A stretch of DNA of 64,000 nucleotides from Maratus speciosus (GCA_963932465.1 OZ010792.1:18245701-18309700), one strand, 5' to 3'. Counted from the first letter of the stretch, positions 23,618 to 36,192 are shown. Numbers and translations: made by a program. Notes: generated by a model not told the origin, from the letters alone.

Positions 23618-26349
23618 CTAGCAAACCCCGCGGCTTTGCTCGCGTAATATTTGATATATGCCAAGTTATATTTATATGTCTAATTTCTATTAAAAGGTAC
23701 TAACTAAATTTTTATTTTATTAAAAGGTAATATTTTATTTTATTAAAAGGTAATATTTTATTTTATTAAAAGGTACTTATTACTTTTAGGAATAATTAAA
23801 AAAATTACTATTTAAAACACAGTTTGATTAAACATCATTGCTACACTGCATAAGGCAGAAATGAGACTTAAATTAATAAAACGAAATAAAACTAAATAAA
23901 TAATAATTAAAAAAATATTTTGAAACTTTTATGCTCAATTAATACGCTCATTTCAGTATTCATTTGAAGTTTTGAATTTTTTAGAAGCCATCTTCTTACA
24001 TCTTAAAATTAACCATCATGTCAAATTCCAAGTCCTACCACCTCTCTCAACATAAAGGGCTATGTTGAAATAGGAACTGTCACCATTAATTTGCCAACAT
24101 TAATTTTGAAATTGGTTTGTTATTTCCTAATATTCCACAGAAACGTAATTTAAAAAGATTTTAAAGGCCTTTTTTAGAGCGTTTGTTGTTCCTGTGAACC
24201 CCAGGTGGTAGAATCATCGGCATAAAATATAGCCTGTGTAGGATCAGAGACTGTTACCATTGATTCGCAACTATTACTTTTATATTTGGTTTATATTCCC
24301 TGAAATTGCGTAGAAATCCTAATTTAGGACTTTTTTAGAATGCTTTTCGCACCTCCCCTTCACTTCATCCCTTTTTAATTCGAATTTATTTTCGACAGTC
24401 CTTCGAGGGCATTTATATTTTTAAGTAACTACCATGCCATATTTAAAGTTTCTAGCCTTTTCAGTATCACAGAAATCGCAATTTAGAAAGTCTTTAGCTC
24501 CTGCAACCCTCTTGTGGTAGTGGCACAGACATAAAATATAGCTTATGCTTGAGCAGGTTCTATCACCAACAATTTGTCATCATTATTTCTTTAATCAGTT
24601 TGGTATTTGATAAGATTACATAAAAATTGTAATTTATAACGCTTATCGCTCACTTCATCTTTTTAAATTTGAAATTTTCTTTCGACAGTTCTTAGAAAGC
24701 AGTTGCATCTTGTAAGTAAATACCATGCCATACTTCAAACTGTTAGACCCTTCAGTTATGCAAAAAACGCAAATTAGAACAGGTTTTGCTTTTGTAACCC
24801 TCAGATGGTAGTGACAGCAACATAAAATATAACCTATGTTATAGCAGGGACTGTCACCATTGATTTGCAACCATTACTTTTGAAATAGCTTTGGAATTTC
24901 CTGAGATTGAGTAGAAATCGCAATTTAGCACGTTTTTAGAACGCTTTTCGCGCATTTTCACCCCTTTTTAAATTTCCAATTTTTTCGAAACTGTTCTTAA
25001 AGATCATTTATATGTAATAAATGTGTACCTTGTCTAATTTTAAGTTGCTAGCCCCTACCGATCACAAAAATCGAACGTTTTTTGTTCCTGCAACGTCTAG
25101 GTGATAGTGATACCGACTTAAAATAGCGTCTATGTTAGAGCAGAGGCTGTCAGCATCAATTTCTTACCATTACTTTTGAAATCATTTTGATTCTTCCTGA
25201 GATATTGGTGACAAATCGGCATTTAGAAAGTTTTTAGAACGCTTTTCGCTCATTTTGCTCCTGCATCTCCTCTGGGATAGTGGAAACAGATATAAAATAT
25301 AGCCTATCTTGGAGCAAGATCTGTCCCCATCATTTTTACACCATTATATTTGAAATCGGTTTAGTATTTCCTGAGATTGCTAGAAATCGCAATTTAGAAA
25401 GCTTTTTACAACGCTTTTTTCGCATTTTGACACCCCTTTTAAATTTCGACTTTTTTAGGAAATGTCCTTAGAGATCATTGATAACTTATAACAAATTACC
25501 ATTCTAAATTTCACGATTCAAGGCCCTTCCGTCACGCAAAAACTGCAATTTAGAACGTTTTTCTCCTGCACCCGCTTTGGGATAGTGGCACCGATATAAA
25601 ACATAGCCTATATTGGAGCAAGGGTTTTCATCATCATTTTGACGCCATTATTTTTTTAATCAGTTTGGTATTTCCTGAGATTGTGTAGAAATCACCATTT
25701 AGAACGTTTTTTAGAACGCTTTTCGAGCATTTTCACCCCTTTTAAATTTCGAATTGTTTAAGAACTGTTCTTAGAAATCCTTTATATCTAATAAGTAGCT
25801 GATACTTCAAATTTCATATTTCTAGGCCCTTCAGTAACACATAAATCGCATTTTTAGAACGCTTTTTGCTCCTACACCCCCTTTGGGGTAGTGGCATCGA
25901 CGTAAAATATAGCCTATGTTCTAAGTTGGACTAACACCATCAATTTGATACCATTACTTTTTAAATCGGTTTGGTATTTCCTAAAATTATGTAGAAACTA
26001 CCATTTAGAACGTTTTTTAGAACTCTTTTTGTGCATTTTCACCCCTTTTAAATTTCGAATTGTTTAAGAACGGTTCTTAGACGACATTTATATCTTATAA
26101 GTAACTAATATTCCAAATTTCATATTTCTAGGCCCTTCAGTAACGCAAAAATCGCATTTTTAGAACGTTTTTTGCTCCTGCACCCCCTTTGGGGTAGTGG
26201 CACCGACATAAGATATAGCCTATGTTCTAAGTTGGACTAACACCATCATTTTGATACTATTACTTTTGGAATCGGTTCGGTAGTTCCTGAGCTTACCTCC
26301 TACAAATAAACAATTTTTTCCTCTTTATAATAGGAGTATAGAGTATAGA
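23618..26349 (-). mobile_element. Non-autonomous Helitron (2732 bp)
   Basis: On the minus strand the 5' end reads A|TCTATACTCTATACTCC followed by ATTATAAAGAGGAAAAA, the classic animal Helitron start. The 3' end has a hairpin (GCG-A-GC, loop AAA, GC-CGC) about 10 bases before terminal CTAG, then T. Insertion between A and T is therefore seen at both sides. The interior is a tandem array with no Rep/helicase. Confidence 0.92.
24000..26290 (-). repeat. ~306-bp tandem array inside the Helitron, about 8 units
   Basis: The phrase AAAATATAGCCTATGTT recurs near 24224, 24535, 24830, 25118, 25291, 25597, 25904 and 26210. Spacings are about 290-307 except one shortened unit of about 173. Each unit also has GGCCCTTCAGTAACGCAAAA-like and CACCCCTTTTAAATTTCGA blocks. 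The units nearest the Helitron 5' end (high coordinates) look most alike. Confidence 0.88.
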
Positions 26350-26879
26350 TAATTAATCATGGAATACAATGTTGAAAATAAAACAATATTAAATAGTATA
26401 GAGGAATAATAATAATAAAAACTATTTACCCAATTTTAATACATACAGTATAACACTAGTTAATCAAATAAACCTATATGCATAATAATCACTAAAAAGT
26501 TGGTATACTATTATTAATTAATATGACATTGTCCTGAGTAGACTAAATTAAAAATTAATTAATATTGAATTTGATTAAATAAGTTAAATTTAATATGAAA
26601 TTAAAAAAAAAAAAGAGGAAAAGTCACTAATTACATATAAAACATCAAATCAACATCCATATAAAATACGTATTAGAAATGTAGTTATAATACAAAAGCC
26701 CCATTTTTTTTAAAGAAATTAACCATTGCGTATTATCTAGACAACACCACCCTCCTCCGAACTCAAACATCTACCCACCCAACCATCCTATAGTAATTGC
26801 TTATTTTTATTTTACAATTTATAATTTTTTATAAATATTTTTTATTTTATAATTTTTTTGTAATTTTGTTTACGCATGT

Positions 26880-26880
<1 letters not shown>
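26350..26880. other. AT-rich non-coding stretch
   Basis: I see no gene in this stretch, which lies between the Helitron and the A/T tail of the reverse-transcriptase fragment. Confidence 0.5.
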
Positions 26881-26914
<34 letters not shown>

Positions 26915-26928
26915 TATATATATATATA
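26881..26928 (-). repeat. (AT)n plus ~31-base poly(A) tail on the minus strand
   Basis: On the minus strand, about 13 bases after the last stop of the reverse-transcriptase frame come ~9 TA units and then 31 consecutive A. This has the look of a retroposed 3' end. Confidence 0.7.
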
Positions 26929-26941
26929 GATCATGTAAGTA

Positions 26942-27713
26942 CTAATTGTATATTAATGAATATATGAATTTTTTTGGAAAACCATGACTTAATGCATCAT
27001 AAATTAGTCTTTTAATTAGATTATTATTGTTAATTAGATGAGAAGAACATAAACATTTTATTCTATATAAATAATTAAGTAGTATATTTCAATATACAGA
27101 ATGATGAAGACAAGATTTAAAATTTGTAAATGTATTAACTTTGAATTTAAATTCTTTACGTTTATCATATAAATCAGTTATTGTTTTGTTGTCTTTTATT
27201 GTAATTTTAAGATCTAAGAAGTTAATAGTATTGTTAGATAAGAGGTTTTCCGTTAATTCCAAATTAGTGGGATAATCAACTGGAAATTGAGAAATTTTAG
27301 ATTGCTCAGTGGCAATTAAAATTATGTCATCAATATAACGATATAAATGGAGATTAAAATTAGTAAAAGTACGTTCATATTGATATAAGTACAAGTCTGA
27401 TAATAAACTGGACGTACAACCACCTTGTGGTATACCAACGTGCTGTAAATATAATGTATTATCTTGCAATATATAATTATTATAGATAATAAAGTTTGTT
27501 GATGATTTAAAATAAGCGATATCAATATTAGATGGTAATTCCAGTTTTTTTATAATACTTTTTAAATAATACGTTTATTATATTATGTAAATCTAATAAG
27601 TCTATATTATTAAAAAGATCTTCGAAGTCATATGTCGTTATATTATATACACAGTTAAGATTTTTTAAAATAGTGACCAGTTGATAGTTTTCATACTTTC
27701 TATTCTTTTCCAC
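26942..27713 (-). pseudogene. Reverse transcriptase fragment of the RYIDD/Penelope-like group
   Basis: This is the remnant of an RNA-directed DNA polymerase from a retroelement. In order on the minus strand: motif A (TYDFEDLF, catalytic Asp near 27627-27629), motif B (GIPQGGCTSS), a LSDLYLYQYE block, motif C (RYIDD, 27326-27337) and a downstream NFLDLKITI / LYDKRKEFKF region. This order matches animal RT proteins with GIPMGTNCAPLLADLF and RYIDDVLSL. Breaks visible: a one-base frame change at an A7 run (about 27546-27552) between motifs A and B; an in-frame TGA at 27089-27091; then about 48 more codons that still resemble the family, to TAG at 26942-26944. The N-terminal part is missing upstream of a stop near 27725. 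Assignment to Penelope-like elements is from memory of family motifs and is not certain. Confidence 0.78.
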
Positions 27714-28395
27714 TGTTTCTATTTACCTATTTTAAGTAATATTTAGATGGAGAAAAGTTCCTATCAACTTTCCCATTTATATTTCATTAAGTATTTTCTT
27801 GCAGTGGATACTACAGCATTTTTTTACATCTTTCTTTAAGCAGTTTCAAACACTTTCTTTTCCATCACCCCATTTTACAGTAGCTTTACAGGATAAATAT
27901 ATATTCTTTTTTATATATAACCCTTTTCATTATGCACAGTGTATAATAAACAGATTGCCAAAACCACTTAATTAAGGGAGCCTTGAGCATCTGGTCAATC
28001 CACCCTCACATTGACTGGGTCAAACCTCCCCACATACCACTTTTCTAAATAATAGCATATTGTTATGTTAAGCCTAACTTACGGTACAATTTTTATGCCT
28101 GGAATGAAAGCTCGTTATTTCTGCATTACTTTAAACCTACTTACTTAAATTTGTATCATATATTTTTTCTGAAAAAAGCTTACAAATTATTTCTGAAAAA
28201 TGCATTTTTTAGGTTGAAAACGCTCCCCATTTGATTTTTCCACACGTATTTCGATTAGCTGTATGAAACAAAGACTGTTGTTTGAGCATTCCAATAGCTT
28301 TGGTTCAAACCTATTGGTAAAACTCTGAAATTATTTTAAATATGAAAACTGATGGGTGGGTCAAGCCTCCCGTATGGTCAACCCTCCCTAGTCTC

Positions 28396-28398
<3 letters not shown>
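27714..28398. other. Non-coding sequence upstream of the RT fragment
   Basis: No reading frame continuing the RT domain could be traced with confidence, and no element termini were seen. Confidence 0.45.
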
Positions 28399-28472
<74 letters not shown>

Positions 28473-28505
28473 TATAATTATATAATTACATAATTATATA
28501 ATTAC
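28399..28505. repeat. (TA)n microsatellite, ~70 bases, plus ATAATT tract
   Basis: An uninterrupted TA run to about 28467 is followed by ATTATATA-type units. Confidence 0.95.
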
Positions 28506-29015
28506 AAACCATCATCGATTTCCACTACTAAAATTAAATAATAAATAAATATATATATATATATAAATATTGTAGTTTCTTACAAAATTTTACCAAAGCA
28601 ATTTACAATTTCGACTTACGTAAAATTCAAGTTACGTAAAACTTTACGGAACGCATTAATTACGTAAGTCGGTGGATGCCTGTATACCAAAATAGAAGCA
28701 AATCGGATAATTCTGCATGAAAAACCATGACCATTTTATGCTTAACCAATGAACCTCCAAATCTAAACAGGGAAGCGCCTTGCGAGAATTAACCTATTTA
28801 CAAAATTTGATGCAAATCGGATATTTCTATCAAGAGTAATCGCGTTACGTGCATACATACGTACGTAAATACAGAACCTGAGGGCACATTAGATCTCAGG
28901 CTTTGATAGCCTGTGAGCTAAAAAATTGGAATTTAAAGAGAACATATCATTTTCGTAAAATGAACGGCTGTCTCAGCTGACATTTTTTTTCTTCTGTATT
29001 ACTTACAAGATTATA

Positions 29016-30942
29016 CAGGGTGTCCGGTCTCAACGGTGTCCAATGGCTAATTCCTAAACCGTTAGTCATAGACATATAGTTCCAATTAGAAAAGTGCTTT
29101 AAATCAGATAAAGAAATATTTAGAAAGCGATTTGGGTCAATAAAACCATTTCTTAAAAAATTACGAAATTTAAATTTTTATACGGTCCCCCGGTCCTATA
29201 AGTTATATTTAGTAAAATTTGCCTATTACACTGACAAGTAAGACAAAAAAAGTCCCATTCATATAACACTAAAATTGTGCGAATTATAAAACTTTAAAAA
29301 TGCATGACTTATGCCACTTTTCTGCTTTGAAAACAAATGAGTTCGTCTTGGCTTTGAGGGGTCATATTCCAAGTGCTTAAAGTATTCGAAGATCTCATTT
29401 CATGTGTATTTGCGCTTTGAAAAAAATCGTACAAGTATTACGATTAAGTTAACATTTATTAAGTTTTAGATTGTCTGAAATAACATATGTTTTATTTTGT
29501 CAGGATTTGAGACTGTTTCTTTTATGATTTCTTTAATAAAATTATGTTACTTTTATAAGTTTTTATGTTACTTCAACAATCTTATGTATGTTTTTCCAAT
29601 TCAAAATTTGTATTCGAACTTTAACCCACTTTCAAATATCCGATCGAGATTACATTTTACATACTGGCGCAAATCCGATAACAATCTCATATTATTATGA
29701 TTTTCGGTGGTTACCATTTATACTTATTTTATACGATAACACAAACAATTTCGGATAGATTACCGCCAAGAAGTTTATGAAAAAGTTTTAGATTAGATAA
29801 TACAAGACGGAGATTGTTGGGTTTTTTAACTTTTACGTATTTTTTAGCACTGAATCCGAAAATTACCTTAATTTTTAACCATCATGTCAGGATATTTCGC
29901 AAATCATAAATTGTCGAATTTAAAGAATAAAAAAAATCGGATACTGTAACGTAGAGGAGATGGTTGTATTTTTTACTTTTGATAATTGATTTTTACGTAC
30001 TTTTTAGCACTAAATCTGAAAATGACTTTCATTTTTAACCATCACGTTAGAATTTTTTTGCAAATCTGTAAGTTAAAATATAGCGAAAATCTCATACTAT
30101 AAAACATATGTAAAACTTATTTTACTTTATTTTATTCAATAATTAATTTAATATTTTTGCTTATCTTGGGATTCTTACAGCTGGGTGGTGTGATGAGATG
30201 GGGAAGGAGATTAAATTTTGACTTTGAACTCTTTAACTTTGAAATTTACAATTTGCGAAGAATCTTGATGTGATGGCTAAAAATGAAGGTCAATTCCGGA
30301 TTCAGCGGTACAGAATACATAAGAATCAATTATCAAAAGCTAAAAAACATGAAATAACTCAACTTTTACAGGCTAGTGTAATCTAATAATATTTTAAAAT
30401 ACGGGTCATTTTGTAAAGAATTGAGGCTGTTAATTTAGCATCATTTTATTTAACAAAAATTCCGTTTTTTTTTTCTTTCTTCTTAAATGTGCATTACAAA
30501 TTGTATGTTTTGCATTAATATGTCAGAATGACTATAGATTTCAAATTTATTTTGCAATGTTAATTTTACTCTCAACCCTTTTTTAATATATCTGACGAAA
30601 TTGTATTTCGACTAAATTTGTGAATGACCCTCAATTTGCAGCAGAAAATATGCTCCAACTTTAAACGGGTATTACTCGGTCAATTTTAATCATAGAACAA
30701 CGGGACTTTTTTTGTATTACTTGTCAGTGCAAAAGGAAAATTTTACTAAATATAACTTATAGGACCGGGGGACCGTATAAAAATTTAAATTTCGTAATTT
30801 TTAAAGAAATGTTTTTATTGACCCAAATCGCTTTTAAAATATTTCTTTACCTGATTTAAAACATTTTTGTAATTGGAACTATATGTCTATGACTAACGGT
30901 TTAGGAATTAGCCATTGGACACCGTTGAGACCGGACACCCTG
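29016..30942. mobile_element. Non-coding TA-flanked element with ~220-bp inverted ends
   Basis: Ends CAGGGTGTCCGGTCTCAACG and complement, with TA on each side (29014-29015, 30943-30944). The inverted similarity continues inward through GGTCCCCCGGTCCTATAAGT (about 29190; complement near 30752). The centre holds ~150-bp degenerate units (about 29830-29960, 29990-30110, and an inverted one at 30215-30340). A TA site and CAGGG ends suggest a Tc1/mariner-group non-autonomous element. Confidence 0.85.
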
Positions 30943-30944
30943 TA

Positions 30945-32040
30945 TTAATTAAAGTTATGAGCACCGAAGTATCAAATTGTATTCGAATGTTGCTAGTACT
31001 TTTTGAAAAAAAGTATTACTGTCTCAATTGTTAGCTTACAATAAAGAGTGTAATGCAGGTGAGCAGAGTCCAAGACATAGCACAAGGTGATATTTTTCAA
31101 GCAAAAGTGAAATATAGAGAAGATTTTATGCTTAGAAACGAAAACAGATTTGCTATTACTTGGAATATTAGCATGAAATTTATTTTATTTAATTTTTTAT
31201 TGAATTTTACAAGGTGCATTTCCCCTTTAAATCATAAAGCAGACAAACATGATGTCATTTTTGAAAAATCACATTTAGTGTAGTCATAAGGGGGTCATTT
31301 CTTCTGCGAAAATGAATGACAGGGCAACGAAACTGCATGCATCGGATTTCCAAAGTTTCTAGTAATTTTATTCTCCTGTCACTAAATTTAGTGTCCTTTA
31401 TTCTTATTTCTTCTCAATAGTCTGCATGTGATAAAATTCAAATGCTTACGCTTTCATCTTTTGCAGAACAAGAAACTGCGCGTGATATATGTATGGAATT
31501 CAAAAATATTACAATAATTAGGCTGGTTGATAGTAAAACATTTAAGGTTCAAGTTGTAAAAGGCACAAGGTCCTTTAGGTACATGTTGCGCAAACAATAA
31601 CTAGGTTTGGTTTGTCACATACAGATTTTACAATATTTTTCATCTACATAAATTATTCAAAATAAAATACTTTTGTATAAATTGTTGTAGTATATTGTAA
31701 TATATATTGTTCATGTTGTAATACATCAGCATGTTTGCACACGTAGGTCATTCTGAGTTGAAATATATGTGACCGTGATGCACAGAAGCTTTATGACAGA
31801 TACTGAGAGGTAGATTTAAGAAAAGGTAAACTATGACAGAGGTATCCATTGGAACTAACAAGTACCATAATTTTATTTTTTATTGCATGTGTTTAATAAA
31901 ATGTATATGCTACTTTTTTTTATCTTTTTCCTTTAAGTGTAATTTTAGCAGTATAGATTTCAACATGCAGGTTTTAAATGTTTCAAAATAAGTTCACAGC
32001 CCGCAGTAATGATTCATGCTATCTTTTATATTAGATTTTA
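30945..32040. other. AT-rich non-coding stretch
   Basis: No gene or element ends are recognisable. The open frame at 31053-31283 has no family resemblance. Confidence 0.5.
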
Positions 32041-32041
32041 T

Positions 32042-32226
32042 CAAGGTTGCCAGTTTCGCATCCAATTTTAATCCAAAATTTCAAATTCACACAGGAGATT
32101 TCAAATGAAGAATTTTCACTAATGTGATCACTAAATGTCTCTTATTAAATAAAGCATAAAATGCTGTTGTTTATTTCTGGTATGAACTCGAAATTTCTAA
32201 ATATAGAGGCCAAATTGGCAACCCTG
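32042..32226. mobile_element. hAT-like MITE (185 bp)
   Basis: The left CAAGGTTGCCAGTTTCG and right CCAAATTGGCAACCCTG are inverted repeats. Flanks GATTTTAT and GATTTCAT match at 7 of 8 positions, the hAT-size target duplication. Confidence 0.82.
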
Positions 32227-32433
32227 GATTTCATCATGCTGAGAAAATTATTGATATAGTTTAGGGAACAAGAGATGCCGAAATTAAAATTCTTCATTTT
32301 ACGTTTCGCAGGTTCATAAATCATGTATTAACATAAACTCAATCTATACATTTTAATGTATATGCACAGAATCCATGAAATGTAACGTTAGGTATTTTCT
32401 TTTTTTTTAATATGAAAATACTTTACGCTCTAC

Positions 32434-32635
32434 TTAACCTCTTGAGGGGCAATGGAATATCACCTAATTTAAATAAGATTCGCGCCAGAAACTTTAAACT
32501 AATTTTTATATCTTTAACTTTGGGAGCGAAATATTGAACAATTACTTTTTCTCTTTTCTTAAGTAAAATTTTTCTATTATTCCGGGGCGAATTCAATATT
32601 ACAGAGACATTATTGCTTGCCCCTTAAAGGGTTAA
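32434..32635 (+). mobile_element. TTAA-bounded MITE, family F/G (202 bp)
   Basis: Ends TTAACCTCTTGAGGGGC and GCCCCTTAAAGGGTTAA. Internal inverted repeat GATTCGCGCCAGAAA ... TTCCGGGGCGAATTC. The one-ended palindrome is decayed here but perfect in the sister at 52063. Confidence 0.85.
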
Positions 32636-32689
32636 AAATGTACCATGTGCATTCAAAATTATTTTACACCAATTATTTGCTTTTATATA

Positions 32690-34420
32690 AATTCTGATTA
32701 ATCAACTAAACGCATAAGTGCATGGTATTTTATCGATGTTAATTACAGATTTTTTAATGAAAATAATAAATGAAATACGCAAATTTTTCACAGTGTCATG
32801 CGATTGAATTCGAGAGTTTACAACTCTTGCGACTGTTTCGTACTTTTAAAATGAATGCACACTGTTTTGAGTAATAAGACCACTTGCACTTATAAAAATG
32901 TTTCTTAAGTATTGAATGAAAAGGAAAGAACCTCAAATTACAGCGTTTTTTTCTTCTTTTAGACCTAAATCACAGAATTTTTAAATAAAAAAAAATATAT
33001 ATGAAAATTTCCATCAGTGCCATGCGATTGAATTCAGAAGTCTATAACTCTTTTGATGTTTTCTTTTATTTTTTAAATGAATGCGCAGTTTTGTGGCTAA
33101 TAAGACTACTAAGAATCTTAAAAAGCTTTAAAAGTGCTGAATGAAAAAGAATTCTCATTTGAAATTAGAGCATAATTTTGCTATTATTTCGATAACAATT
33201 AGTATATATATTTTTAATGAAAAAAAAAGTAAAATTAAATATGCAAATTTTCATTAGTGTCATGCGAAAGCAAATCGACAGCTTATAACTCTGGCGACTA
33301 TTTGTTGTATTTAGAATAAATGCACAGTTTTGTGCGAATAAGACCACTAATATTTAAATAAGTTTTAAAAATACTGAATGAAAAAGAATTCTCATTGCAT
33401 AATTTTGCAGTTATTTCTATATCAATTGCATACATTTTTTAAAGAAAAAATTAAACAAAATATGCAATTTTCATCAGTGTCATGCGATTGAATATGAGAG
33501 TTTATAACTCTGGCGACTATTTGTTGCATTTAGAATAAATGCACAGTTTTGTGCGAATAAGACTACTAATATTTAAAAAAAGTTTTAAAAGTACTGAATG
33601 AAAAAGAATGCACATATGAAATTAGAGCACAATTTTGCAATTGTATTTCGATATCAATTACATATATTTTTTTAAAGAAAAAAAATTAAATTAAAAAGAA
33701 AACTGTTGTGGAATGCAGTTTTTCCATTTGAAAGATGGACATAATTCCGGCTTTAATGGGTTGATTGAAAAGGACTGCGCATTTCAAAGTACAGCGTTAT
33801 TGTGCTATTTTTAGATGTGATTTACAGATTTTTTAATAATTCTTTTTCATTAAATATGCAAATTTTCATTAGTGCCACGGGATTGAATTCGATAGCTTAC
33901 AACTCTAGAGACTATTTCTTTATTTATAAAATAAGTGTACAGTTTTGCAACAAATAAGGCCAATAACGCTTATAAAAGGTTTTAAAAGTATTGAATGGAA
34001 AGGATTGTACATTTCATATTTTGCTATTTTTTAGATTTCAATTACATAATTTTTCATTAAAAAATATTAAATAAAATCTACAAATTTTCATCAGAAATTG
34101 AATACTCTATAGACAATTTCTTGTTTTTAAAATAAATGCTCAGTTTTGTGGATAATAAAACCACTAACATTTATAAAAAGCTTTAAAAGTACTGAATGAA
34201 AAGGCATAGATTAAAAATTAGAGGTTTATTTTTCTATTTTTTGGATGTCAATTACAGAAATTTTAATTTCAAATTTTAAATATGTGAATTTTCTCTTTTA
34301 AAAGAAATGTAGAGTTTTGTGACTAATAAGACCACTAACAATTACATAAAAAGTGTAAAAGTATGGAATAAAAAGGAATGCACATTTTAGTTAGAGCGTT
34401 TTTTGTACAAAAAAGGACCT
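32690..34420. repeat. ~225-bp tandem array, about 7 diverged units
   Basis: The phrase GT(C/G)ATGCGATTGAATTCG-GAG-TTATAACTCT recurs at about 32797, 33021, 33258, 33479, 33872 and 34097 (last one truncated). Each is followed by GCACAGTTTTGTG-ATAAGACCACTAA and AAAAGTACTGAATGAAAA. The gap before 33872 contains extra sequence. Confidence 0.85.
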
Positions 34421-34807
34421 TTCCATCCGTAAAATTATAGTTCAACTTCAAACATTCTATATATGCATAAAACATTACGGAGTCTGTGCCAATATATGAT
34501 TTATGAATCTGTAAAATGTATAGGTTTAATTTTAAATTCCCTCATACCTTTAGTTTCTATTTTACAGGATTTAAGACCAACATAGCAATAATATTTTTTT
34601 TTCATCCTTTTCATATGAGATACTGTTAATATTTTGACAGAAAACGTAAGGACCATTTGCATTTTATATCACATATTTTTGTAAGTATTTTTTTATAATT
34701 AAACCGTAATAGTTACAATTTTCTAATGCGTAACTATTACAATATTTTCAAAATTATACAACCAAAATTTGAGCGCGCCAAATCCGTTTTTACATAGTAG
34801 TTAAACC

Positions 34808-35176
34808 TAGTGATGGGCGGAAAGTATGATTTTACTATTCGAATGAACAATTGGGGCATGCTCAAAAGCATAGCTGACAAATTTTATTATTATTATTATT
34901 AATTTCTACCAGAAATGTTTTATCCAAATCAAATTTTCTGATTTTAATTACAATAAAACCATAAGAATCTAAAAATTCTTTTTATCTTTAAAATTTCTGA
35001 AAATAATTGATTAAAAAAATTACGTAGATTGGTGACTATGATTTTGTTTCTTTTTTCTTTACTAAATTTCTGCTGGTATTCGATTAAAGATATATATACA
35101 AAGGTTGGAAATCATGTTTTTGCGCATGCCCGAATGATTCGTTCGATAATAAAATCTTGCATTCTACACATCACTA
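34808..35176. mobile_element. hAT-like element, TAGTGATGGGC ends (369 bp)
   Basis: The left TAGTGATGGGCGGAAAGTAT and right end complement (TAGTGATGTGTAGAATGCAA) begin ~50-bp inverted arms that share GGGCATGC. Flanks GTTAAACC (34800-34807) and GTTAAACT (35177-35184) are an 8-bp target duplication with one change. Confidence 0.88.
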
Positions 35177-35846
35177 GTTAAACTTATTTTGTCATTTTTG
35201 TTTACACATAAAGAGGACCAACAACTTTAAATAAATAATTAGAAAATATTATATCAGCATACAAAGTAAAAATAAAATAATTAAAACTTTTATTAATTAA
35301 ATCGATTAGATGCTTTTTTCTAGAAATCTGCGTATATAATCCAGTATTAGATTGAAACATTAAAAAAAAAAAGATATTTGTATAAAATACAATTTTTATG
35401 AAGTAAAAGATTTTCATCAACTTATATATGATGCAAAGTGTACATTTGCTTTATTTTCAATTATTATTGTAGTAATATCATTCAAAAATTAAAAGGCCTG
35501 TAATGATTACAAAATATAGCCACGTATTTAAGCACACAAATATTGTTCATGGCTGCATATAGTTTTCGATATTGTGATTAGCAATTATCTTCAATGAAAT
35601 TGGCGGAGTACAAGTGTCCTTTTTATAAATAACGCTGAAGAGGGAAATGGATTGAAGAAGATAGCTCTCAAAATCGCTATGCTCCAATTGAGAGCCTACT
35701 CTAGGCAGACGAAGAAACTGGCACACTAATTCAAAGCCTATAGGAACGTTCTTTCAAATTTCTCGCTTGTATTTTAATATTTTTATTTTATTATTTATAT
35801 TAGGCTAATCAGACTATCGAAACCGCTACCTACACACACATGAACA

Positions 35847-36192
35847 TTATTTTGATACTTAAAAATGTAGCTATTGTTGAAAATTATTATACTTTATACA
35901 ATGTCTGCATTTTTTTTCAAAAGGATTGTTGTTTACGAAAGAGGAACAAATGTTTTATTTTAAATATTGTTGTTTTATATTATAGGTATTGTTCTTTTAT
36001 ATGTTTTAAGTCAAATTATTCTGTAGAATTCAAATTCATTTTGATACTTAAAAACTTAGCTGTTATTCCATATTATTATACTTTATACAATGTCTGAGAG
36101 AAACAAATGTTTAATTTTAAATATTGTTATTTTCTTTACATTAAGGTATTGTTTATGTTATGTTTTAAATCAAATAAATCTGTAGAATGCAA
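35847..36192. repeat. Two-copy tandem duplication, ~180 bp units
   Basis: ATTTTGATACTTAAAAA, TTATACTTTATACAATGTCT, GAAACAAATGTTT-ATTTTA and AATC/ATAATCTGTAGAAT-CAAA appear in the same order in both units. Confidence 0.82.

Larger units (their letters stand above)
21713..28682. mobile_element. Mariner-like terminal repeats 7 kb apart (composite)
   Basis: The left end CAGGCTTCCCTCGACTTACG and right end (complement CAGGCATCCACCGACTTACG) form ~23-bp inverted repeats flanked by TA. The host sequence around them (AAGCGCCTTATCAAAATAAA before, CAAATCGGATAATTCT after) is repeated without the insert at about 28765-28835 (AAGCGCCTTGCGAGAATTAA ... CAAATCGGATATTTCT). This supports one insertion event at TA. 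Other elements later inserted inside, including the Helitron and a retro-sequence. No transposase of its own is seen. Confidence 0.65.

Noticed and set aside
32690..34420. CRISPR array
   Set aside because: The units are long, diverged and lack short identical repeats with unique spacers; the window is eukaryotic.
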